From an uncultured Clostridia bacterium (lineage in GTDB: Bacteria; Bacillota; Clostridia; Christensenellales; UBA1242): a stretch of 12,281 nt of DNA. Positions 6,087 through 12,281 of the stretch are shown here, in pieces (the first letter of the stretch is position 1; every line of letters begins with the position of its first letter). Under the pieces are notes generated by a model. The model was not told the origin of the DNA, did not search any database, and worked only from the letters and a program-made list of their open reading frames with translations. Location: NCBI GenBank assembly GCA_947628195.1, contig CANQZB010000018.1, forward strand, positions 1 to 12,281. Reading direction: 5' to 3'. Both the position numbers and the translations under genes were made by a program.

Positions 6087-8048
6087 ATGAGCAAAGAAGA
6101 ACGCCTGAATTGGTTAACAGAAGAGGTTAATAAACACAATAAAAACTATTATGTTTACGATAACCCCACCATTTCAGACGCAGAGTATGATGCACTTTAT
6201 TACGAATTGGTAGACCTAGAAAAAGAACTAGGCTATTCTTTGCCTTCAAGCCCAACAAATAGGGTTGGCGATGAGGTGCTGGAAGGCTTCAAAAAAAAGA
6301 AGCACGAAATTCCACTTTATAGCCTTAATAAAGTTAAAGATTTTAACGATTTGCAGAAATGGATGCAGGATATGCAAACTGCCACACAAAAAGTGGAAGA
6401 TTTTTCTTTGGAATATAAATATGACGGGCTAAAAGTTGTTATTGAATATAACAACGGTAAATACATTTCTGCCACTACTCGCGGGAACGGCGCAATTGGC
6501 GAAGATGTAAGCGCACAAGTTAAAACAATAAAAAGCGTTCCTTTAACCATATCATTTAAAAATCGCCTTATTGTTCAGGGCGAGTGCATGATGACAAATA
6601 AATCGTTTATATTATACAACAAAACAGCAGAAATTCCGTTAAAAAACCCACGCAACGGCGTTGCTGGTGCTGTTAGAAATTTAGACCCTAAAGAAACCGA
6701 AAAGCGCAAGTTGGATTTTTTCTGTTACGATGTTTTATTAAGCGAAAATCAAAGATTTGTAAATCAAACGGAAATGCACAATTTTATTGTTAATCAAGGG
6801 TTTAAAACGGGAGATTTCTTTAAAATTGTTCACAACATTAACGAAGCAAAAGAGGAAATTGAACACATCGATAAATTGAAGGACAAGCTTGATGTGATGA
6901 TAGACGGCATGGTTATTAAATTAAATAATTGTGCCGAACGCGATGAAATTGGCTATACAAACAAGTTCCCTAAATGGGCAATGGCGTTTAAATTTAAGCC
7001 AATAGAACTATCAACAAATCTTAACGATGTTATTTGGCAGGTGGGCAGAACAGGCAAAATTACTCCTATTGCGTTACTGGACCCGATTGAACTATCCGGT
7101 GCAACAGTTAGTAGGGCAACATTAAATAATACACAAGATATAGAACGCAAACAAATAAAAATCAATAGCCGTGTTTTTGTAAGGCGAAGCAACGAAGTTA
7201 TTCCAGAAGTTATGGGCATAGCTGAACATACAGATAATGAAAGGCCAATAATTGCGCCCAATTTTTGCCCAAGTTGCGGAAGTGCTTTGAAGACGATTGG
7301 TGCAAATTTATTCTGTGTAAATCATAAGGGTTGTTACGAGCAAATTATAGATAGATTAACGCATTTTGTATCAAGAGATGCATTTAATATAGAAGGTTTA
7401 AGTGAAAAAACATTAATACAATTATTTAAAACTTTTAAAATCGCTTATCCGTATGAATTGTACACATTAAATGCGGAAATGCTGTCAAAATTAGAGGGCT
7501 TTAAAGATAAAAAAATAGCAAATATTTTAACAAGCATTGAAAAAAGCAAATCTATAGAATGGCAAAATTTTATATTCGCATTGGGCATATTAAACATTGG
7601 CAAAAAAACTGCATTTGTTTTAAGCAAAAAGTATAGCACCTTGGAAGAATTAAAATCTGCCGACTTAAATTCTTTATTAGCGATTGACGATATTGGAGAA
7701 ATTGTTGCAAATAGCATAATTGAATATTTTAAAGACGAAGATAACTTAATTAATATTCAAAAATTGTTTGATTTAGGTGTAAAAATTGAAACAAACACCG
7801 CAATAGAAACCAACAAAAACTTCACAAATAAAACAATAGTTTTAACAGGAAGCCTAACTAATTTTACCCGCCCAGAATTAACCAAAATTTTACAAAATTT
7901 GGGTGCGAATGTTACATCTAGCGTTAGCAAAAATACAGACCTTGTTATTGTTGGTGCAGACGCCGGCAGTAAATTGGAAAAGGCAAAATCTTTAAACATT
8001 AAAACAATTAACGAAGATGAACTTTTAATTATGCTTAAAAACGAGTAA
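6087..8048 (+). CDS. ligA: NAD+-dependent DNA ligase LigA
   Basis: This 653-residue protein seals nicks in DNA during replication and repair, using NAD+ to form a ligase-AMP intermediate. All family domains are present in order: domain Ia (1-60; YYVYDNPTISDAEYD), the adenylation domain with catalytic K111 in KYDG, the OB fold, a Cys4 zinc finger (C394, C397, C410, C416), a helix-hairpin-helix region (about 494-545; ALGILNIGKKTA, IDDIGEIVANSI) and a C-terminal BRCT domain (about 577-653). Some signatures differ from the usual form: TRGNG (131-135) where TRGDG is common, PLYSLNKVKDF where PMLSLDNAF is common, and NPRNGVAGAVRN where NPRNAAAGSLRQ is common. The catalytic lysine is intact, so it should be active. 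The gene is coupled to pcrA, an arrangement seen in many Bacillota, and is followed by a terminator. Confidence 0.95.
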   Translation: MSKEERLNWLTEEVNKHNKNYYVYDNPTISDAEYDALYYELVDLEKELGYSLPSSPTNRVGDEVLEGFKKKKHEIPLYSLNKVKDFNDLQKWMQDMQTATQKVEDFSLEYKYDGLKVVIEYNNGKYISATTRGNGAIGEDVSAQVKTIKSVPLTISFKNRLIVQGECMMTNKSFILYNKTAEIPLKNPRNGVAGAVRNLDPKETEKRKLDFFCYDVLLSENQRFVNQTEMHNFIVNQGFKTGDFFKIVHNINEAKEEIEHIDKLKDKLDVMIDGMVIKLNNCAERDEIGYTNKFPKWAMAFKFKPIELSTNLNDVIWQVGRTGKITPIALLDPIELSGATVSRATLNNTQDIERKQIKINSRVFVRRSNEVIPEVMGIAEHTDNERPIIAPNFCPSCGSALKTIGANLFCVNHKGCYEQIIDRLTHFVSRDAFNIEGLSEKTLIQLFKTFKIAYPYELYTLNAEMLSKLEGFKDKKIANILTSIEKSKSIEWQNFIFALGILNIGKKTAFVLSKKYSTLEELKSADLNSLLAIDDIGEIVANSIIEYFKDEDNLINIQKLFDLGVKIETNTAIETNKNFTNKTIVLTGSLTNFTRPELTKILQNLGANVTSSVSKNTDLVIVGADAGSKLEKAKSLNIKTINEDELLIMLKNE

Positions 8049-8075
8049 TTTTCAAGCATAAATAGCCATAAATAA

Positions 8076-8100
8076 AGTCCGCCAAATGCGGATTTTTTTT
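8076..8100 (+). terminator. Terminator of the pcrA-ligA operon
   Basis: A 7-bp stem (8076-8082 with 8088-8094, core TCCGC/GCGGA, one G-T pair) with a 5-nt loop, running into eight T's (8093-8100). It lies 27 nt after the ligA stop codon. Confidence 0.85.
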
Positions 8101-8140
8101 ATATTTTATAATATTAAAATTCAATTTGTCTTAAAATCTT

Positions 8141-8169
8141 TTGTGTTTTGCGTTAAAATTTGCTATAAT
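8141..8169 (+). promoter_or_regulatory. Promoter of smc-ftsY
   Basis: TGCTATAAT (8161-8169) is an extended -10 element, with TTGTGT as a partial -35 box 17 nt before the TATAAT. Transcription should begin near 8176, leaving a leader of about 24 nt with AGGGG (8190-8194) 5 nt before the ATG. With the ligA terminator just upstream, this makes smc the first gene of its own operon. Confidence 0.7.
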
Positions 8170-8199
8170 TAAATCTAGTTTTAATCACTAGGGGATGAA

Positions 8200-8517
8200 A
8201 TGGTTACTTTTAAAGAAATAGAAATGGCGGGGTTTAAATCCTTCGCTGACACCACCCACATTAATTTTGATGGTGGCATAACTGCAATTGTAGGGCCTAA
8301 CGGATGCGGTAAATCTAATGTTAGTGATGCTATTCGTTGGGTGCTAGGTGAACAATCCAGCAAAGCACTGCGTGGCGATAGTATGCAGGACTTTATTTTT
8401 GCAGGTACTGAAAAACGTAAAAAATTAAGTTATTGTGAAGTGTCTTTGGTGTTCGATAACACTAACAAATGGTTTAATGTTGAATATAATGAAGTGGTTT
8501 TAACTCGTAAATTATAA
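8200..8517 (+). CDS. smc: Smc N-terminal head fragment as literally encoded
   Basis: This is the 105-residue product made if the TAA at codon 106 is a true stop. It contains Walker A and the first strands of the head but lacks the Q-loop, arms, hinge, signature motif and Walker B, so it could not act as an ATPase. The start ATG is supported by AGGGG 5 nt upstream and by the family N terminus (FKEIEMAGFKSFAD). Treat it as part of the smc gene, not as a separate gene. Confidence 0.6.
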   Translation: MVTFKEIEMAGFKSFADTTHINFDGGITAIVGPNGCGKSNVSDAIRWVLGEQSSKALRGDSMQDFIFAGTEKRKKLSYCEVSLVFDNTNKWFNVEYNEVVLTRKL

Positions 8518-8583
8518 AGAAGCGGAGAAAGTGAATATTATATCAATCGCAAACTTTGCAGATTAAAAGATATCCGCAACATA

Positions 8584-11500
8584 TTGTATGATAGCGGAAT
8601 AGGCAAGGACGGATATTCTATTATTGGTCAAGGTAGGGTTGAAGAGATAATTCAATCCAAGCCGGAAGATAGGCGCGCTATTTTTGAAGAAGCAGCGGGC
8701 ATTGCCAAATATAAAGCCAGCAAAAAAGATACAGAACGTAGGCTTGAAAACGTGCGTGATAATTTAAGCCGAGCAAACGATATTCTAACCGAAGTTGAAA
8801 GAAGGCTTGGGCCGTTAAAGAAACAGAGTGAAGATGCTAAAAAATATTTAGATTATCGTGATAGCTTAAAACAGTTAGAAATTAACGCATATATTTATCA
8901 ATATGACCATGCTTCGCAAACAAAAGAAGACATTAACAACAAACTTCAAGGTTTGCGAGATAATTTAAATGTTTTAACAAATTCTGTTGAAACAGAACAA
9001 GCAAAATATGATAAATCTCTAAACGAAATCAACCAATTAGATAAACGCGCTAACGATTTGCACGAACAAGTGCTTGCACATACAATAACCCTTGAGAAAA
9101 AGCAGGGAGATAGCAGATTATTAAACGAAAAAACTCGCTATCTAAAAGAAGAGTTGGATAGGTTAACTAATCAATTAAACGCCTTTACAATGGATTTAAA
9201 TCAACGTACAGCCTTAGTCAACTCTGCTTTATCAATGCGTGAACAAGAAAAAGAAAACTTAACATCTTTACAAAAACAAAATCAGCAGTTAAGTGAAAAA
9301 TATTTTGAGCTTATAGATAAAATAACCAAAAGCGAGGGCGAAAAAGAAGAAAATCAGCGTGCTATTATAGACAATTTGGCAAAATTAACCGATATAAAAG
9401 CAAATTTATCGGCTTATGTTGCCAAGCGCGATGCAATGGCAGAAAACATTAAGCAAGATGGCGAAAAGCTAAATCAATTAACGCAAGATGAAAATCGTTT
9501 ACAAGCCGAAATTTCCACTTTAAATCAAGAAATTGATACTATTTCCAAAATCAAGCAAAGCAAAGAAGCAAACATAAAAAATGTTAGCGATAGCATAAAA
9601 GACTTAAACCTAAAACTGGAAAGCATTAATACAAATATCTACAATTTAAAATCTTCCATTGCAAGCGACACCAACCGCAGAAACATATTAGTTAACTTGC
9701 AAGCGGATTTTGAAGGGTATCAGTATGCCGTTAAACGCTTATTGCAGGAAAGTAAAAACAATTCCAAGTTAAGTTCGGCAATTAAGGGCGTTGTGGGCAA
9801 CATCATATCGGTTGATGAAAAGTTTTCTCTTGCAATAGAAATTGCCTTGGGCGGAAGCATTCAAAACATTGTAACTAAAGACGAAAACGATGCAAAAACC
9901 TTAATAAATTATTTAAAGGAAACTCGCTTGGGCAGAGCAACATTCTTGCCTATAACAACTGTAAAACCGCGCAGTTTAACGCCGTTGGAAAAAACATATT
10001 TAAATTCTGTAGGGTGCTTTGGCATTGCAAGTTCACTTGTAAAGGCGGATAGTGTTTACAAGCCAGTTATTGAAAGTTTGCTTGGCTCAACCGTAATTGT
10101 AGATACGCTAGATAATGCAACAAATCTGGCAAAACGCGCCGGCTTTTCGTTTAGAATAGTAACGTTAGAAGGGGATGTTCTGTCGCCACAAGGCAGTATG
10201 TCTGGCGGTAGCAAAAAGAACACTAATGATAGTTCGCTTCTTAACAAAGATGCCGAAATTAAGGCGTTGGCTTTAAATATAGAAAACAATTCTAAAGAAC
10301 TTGAAGCACTGTCTAGGCAATTTTCAACAACAACCACCGCATTGGAAAAGTTTAAAGAAGAGTTGGAAAAAGAGCAAACAACCATTCAAAATATCAATAG
10401 CGAATATTTCACAAAAAATTCAAAATTGGAAAATTTAAATCAAAACTTGGCTTCAGTAAAAGAAGATATTTTTGCCTTGAATAGTCAAATTTTAATTGCC
10501 AATAATTATGTTAAAGAATTAAATGAAAAAATCAATTCGATTGATAATGTTGAATTAGATTATAATGCCAGCCAAGCCAAAGCTGACGAGTTTAATAAAA
10601 ACACCAAAAATGCTTATGAGGAATTAAAGCAAAAGCGCGATGAATATAACGAAAATATGACTGCCTTTAAAGTTAAAATTGCTTCAACGGAAGAGAAAAT
10701 AAATTCGCTTAATAAGGAAATTGAAACTCAAACGGCAGAAATTGAAAATATTAATCACAATATAGATAACGTAAACAAAAATTTAACAAGCCAGCAAGCA
10801 TTATATAACGAAGCAATTAATCTTAATAGATCTCAACAAGACGATAGCGAAATTGAAAACATTAAAAATGTGCTTAATGACTTAAACACAAAAATTTCTC
10901 AATTTGATGATTTTAAGCAGTCCTTAATGAAAGAATTGCGGGATATTGACGATAAGAAAACCGAACTAAACAACGAAATTGCACGCATAAACAACAAAAT
11001 TTATCAACAAGAAAGCGGTTTACAAAAAGTGGATTTGGAATTGGAGAATATGCAAGAACGCATATTCGAAGAGTATGAAATGACTTATAATGACTGCCTT
11101 CCACATAAAACAATAGACGAAAACTTTAATATTAAGGAAACTTTAATTCAAATTAATAAATTAAAATCTCAAATGAATGCGCTTGGCCCAGTAAATATTC
11201 ACGCTCTAGAAGAATACAAAACGGAAGGCGCAAGATATGAAGAAATGAATGCCCAAATTGAAGATTTAAAGAAAGCGGAAGATGATGCGGTTAAAATTAT
11301 TGCAGATTTATCTAAAGAAATGCTTGAAAAATTTAACACCGAGTTTACTAAAATACAAGATAACTTTACAAAAGTGTTTAAAGAATTGTTTGGCGGTGGC
11401 AATGCAAGGCTAGAGCTTCTGCCAAGTGAAGACCCACTTACCGCAGGCGTTGAAATCATTGCTCAGCCACCGGGGAAAGTGCTTCAACAAATCACACTTT

Positions 11501-11829
11501 TAAGCGGTGGGGAAAAGACCATGACAGCCATAGCAATTTTATTTGCCATACTAAAATTAAAACCAATGCCTTTCTGTTTTTTGGATGAAATTGAAGCGGC
11601 GCTTGACGATGCAAATATTGAACGTTATGCAAAATACTTAAAACGCTTTAGTGATGAAACTCAGTTTATTGTTATCACTCACCGTAAACCAACAATGGAA
11701 TTGGCAGATAGCCTTTATGGTGTAACTATGGAAGAAAAGGGCGTAAGTAAAATTGTTTCAGTAAAACTTGCTGATGCAGTGAAAGTTGCCGAAACTCAAG
11801 AAAAGAAAAATGAACAAGTTACAGCGTAG
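8584..11829 (+). CDS. smc: Smc remainder (arms, hinge, C-terminal head) as literally encoded
   Basis: This is the in-frame remainder of smc, counted from the first TTG after the stop; similarity actually begins right after the stop, at 8518. The TTG has no ribosome-binding site and lies in the middle of the conserved segment DIRNILYDSGIGKDGYS, so it is unlikely to be a real start. It holds most of the coiled coil, the hinge and the C-terminal ATPase half. It ends with a short charged tail and a TAG stop, 34 nt before ftsY. Confidence 0.6.
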   Translation: MYDSGIGKDGYSIIGQGRVEEIIQSKPEDRRAIFEEAAGIAKYKASKKDTERRLENVRDNLSRANDILTEVERRLGPLKKQSEDAKKYLDYRDSLKQLEINAYIYQYDHASQTKEDINNKLQGLRDNLNVLTNSVETEQAKYDKSLNEINQLDKRANDLHEQVLAHTITLEKKQGDSRLLNEKTRYLKEELDRLTNQLNAFTMDLNQRTALVNSALSMREQEKENLTSLQKQNQQLSEKYFELIDKITKSEGEKEENQRAIIDNLAKLTDIKANLSAYVAKRDAMAENIKQDGEKLNQLTQDENRLQAEISTLNQEIDTISKIKQSKEANIKNVSDSIKDLNLKLESINTNIYNLKSSIASDTNRRNILVNLQADFEGYQYAVKRLLQESKNNSKLSSAIKGVVGNIISVDEKFSLAIEIALGGSIQNIVTKDENDAKTLINYLKETRLGRATFLPITTVKPRSLTPLEKTYLNSVGCFGIASSLVKADSVYKPVIESLLGSTVIVDTLDNATNLAKRAGFSFRIVTLEGDVLSPQGSMSGGSKKNTNDSSLLNKDAEIKALALNIENNSKELEALSRQFSTTTTALEKFKEELEKEQTTIQNINSEYFTKNSKLENLNQNLASVKEDIFALNSQILIANNYVKELNEKINSIDNVELDYNASQAKADEFNKNTKNAYEELKQKRDEYNENMTAFKVKIASTEEKINSLNKEIETQTAEIENINHNIDNVNKNLTSQQALYNEAINLNRSQQDDSEIENIKNVLNDLNTKISQFDDFKQSLMKELRDIDDKKTELNNEIARINNKIYQQESGLQKVDLELENMQERIFEEYEMTYNDCLPHKTIDENFNIKETLIQINKLKSQMNALGPVNIHALEEYKTEGARYEEMNAQIEDLKKAEDDAVKIIADLSKEMLEKFNTEFTKIQDNFTKVFKELFGGGNARLELLPSEDPLTAGVEIIAQPPGKVLQQITLLSGGEKTMTAIAILFAILKLKPMPFCFLDEIEAALDDANIERYAKYLKRFSDETQFIVITHRKPTMELADSLYGVTMEEKGVSKIVSVKLADAVKVAETQEKKNEQVTA

Positions 11830-11863
11830 TTTAATAATATAATACACAATATATAGGAGCAAT

Positions 11864-12281
11864 ATGGGAATTTTTAAAAAGTTTTTTGAAAAGCTTAAAT
11901 ACACATTTAAACGTACAGAACTCAACGATGATTTTTATGACGAACTTGAAGCTCTGCTTGTTTCCAGCGATATGGGCGTTGAAACAGCAATGGATATTAT
12001 GGACGAGTTGAGAGATACATGCAAAGAAAAATTAATTAAAGATGTTGAACGTGCGCAGGCCGAGTTAAAGCAAATTTTAATTAACAAACTAAATTCTGCT
12101 GATATCAATTTTGAATATCCGCTAATAATAACAGTTGTGGGCGTTAACGGCGTGGGCAAAACAACAAGCATTGCTAAAATGACAAAATTCTTTTTAAAAA
12201 ATAAAAAGTCCGTTTTGCTCGCCGCGGGAGATACTTTCCGTGCCGCTGCAACCGAACAACTTAATAATTGGGCAGAACGTT
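11864..12281 (+). CDS. ftsY: Signal recognition particle receptor FtsY (N-terminal part)
   Basis: The first 139 residues are visible and the gene runs off the window. FtsY is the membrane-associated GTPase that receives SRP-ribosome complexes and hands them to the Sec translocon. The start MGIFKKFFEKLK is a basic amphipathic helix suited to membrane contact. The helical N domain follows (about 18-85). The G domain shows the P-loop GVNGVGKTT (93-101) and the DTFRAAATEQL segment (123-133) shared by FtsY and Ffh. The long acidic A domain of enterobacterial FtsY is absent, as usual in Bacillota. FtsY is preferred over Ffh because of this N terminus and the position after smc, a classic pairing. 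AGGAG (11855-11859) lies 4 nt before the ATG. A TATAAT at 11838-11843 lacks a good -35 box, so cotranscription with smc is likely. Confidence 0.93.
   Translation, partial: MGIFKKFFEKLKYTFKRTELNDDFYDELEALLVSSDMGVETAMDIMDELRDTCKEKLIKDVERAQAELKQILINKLNSADINFEYPLIITVVGVNGVGKTTSIAKMTKFFLKNKKSVLLAAGDTFRAAATEQLNNWAER

Larger units (their letters stand above)
8200..11829 (+). pseudogene. smc: Chromosome partition protein Smc, interrupted by an in-frame TAA
   Basis: Read through codon 106 this encodes 1209 positions, close to the roughly 1190 residues of bacterial Smc, the ATPase core of the Smc-ScpAB condensin that compacts and segregates chromosomes. The N-terminal head has Walker A GPNGCGKS (32-39) and LGEQSSKALRGDSMQDFIFAG. 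After the stop come RSGESEYYIN, the Q-loop region GYSIIGQGRVEEI and PEDRRAIFEEAAG. A coiled-coil arm, the hinge (about 504-672; ALGGSIQNIV, LGRATFLP, SMSGGS), a second arm and the C-terminal head (LSGGEKTMTA from about 1101, Walker B FCFLDEIEAALDD near 1129) follow. The TAA at 8515-8517 stands where relatives have Phe or Tyr (RR[LV][FY]RSGESE). No frameshift is involved and I see no second lesion, so the damage is recent or is an error in the sequence. As written, the product would be a 105-residue fragment. Confidence 0.85.

Noticed and set aside
8505..8530. Frameshift as the cause of the smc break
   Set aside because: The frame before and after the TAA is identical and similarity is continuous, so a substitution and not an insertion or deletion is involved.
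8584..8586. Independent translation start for a second Smc-like gene
   Set aside because: The TTG lacks a ribosome-binding site, and clear Smc similarity extends from 8518 through it, so this is one interrupted gene and not a split two-subunit system.
10056..10385. Minus-strand reading frame of about 109 codons inside smc
   Set aside because: It is the antisense of the conserved Smc hinge, has low-complexity Ser/Leu content, and shows no ribosome-binding site or promoter. The same applies to the other antisense frames within pcrA, ligA and smc.
11818..11843. Separate promoter for ftsY (GTTACA and TATAAT)
   Set aside because: The spacer is only 14 nt and the TATAAT lies in a general AT run; cotranscription with smc is the simpler reading.
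1..12281. Mobile element, phage, CRISPR array or defence island
   Set aside because: I see no transposase, integrase, spaced direct repeats or defence-type enzyme domains; apart from one unassigned protein the genes are core housekeeping.

Overview
This window is a compact, AT-rich (about one third G+C by eye) stretch of bacterial housekeeping genes. The promoters are sigma-A type (TTGACA / TATAAT), ribosome-binding sites are mostly purine-rich, and terminators are short hairpins followed by T runs. The gene set (rsmE, mtaB, HIT protein, rpsU, then pcrA-ligA and smc-ftsY) points to a low-GC Bacillota, most likely an uncultured clostridial lineage. That placement rests on gene order and protein character, not on a phylogeny. 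All clear stop codons are TAA or TAG, and tryptophan is encoded by TGG, so the genetic code looks standard.

Layout. (1) 1-2012, + strand: the tail of a probable ribulose-phosphate 3-epimerase, then rsmE (16S rRNA m3U1498 methyltransferase) and mtaB (tRNA t6A37 methylthiotransferase). They are joined by a TAATG overlap and a 7-nt overlap, so this is a tight RNA-modification operon. (2) 2019-2422: a HIT-family nucleotide-binding protein with its own promoter and a hairpin terminator shared with the gene that faces it. (3) 2421-3383, - strand: a 320-residue protein I cannot assign; it has weak hints of an ADP-ribosyltransferase-like fold. (4) 3384-3730: divergent consensus promoters, then rpsU (ribosomal protein S21, TTG start) and its terminator. 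(5) 3743-8100: an AT-rich palindromic region, then pcrA/uvrD and ligA in one operon (helicase and NAD+-dependent ligase for DNA repair and replication), closed by a terminator. (6) 8141-12281: smc and the start of ftsY. No gap between genes exceeds about 150 nt. I see no rRNA, tRNA, CRISPR array, insertion sequence or phage gene.

The main anomaly is in smc. The gene is full length and otherwise well conserved, but codon 106, in the ATPase head, is an in-frame TAA where the family usually has an aromatic residue. Reading continues in the same frame on both sides with perfect family similarity, so one base change explains it. It is a sequencing or assembly error, a very recent inactivation, or, least likely, readthrough. 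The other points of interest are the unassigned minus-strand gene, an apparently leaderless pcrA transcript, and a three-armed inverted repeat upstream of pcrA. I found no convincing new multi-gene system.
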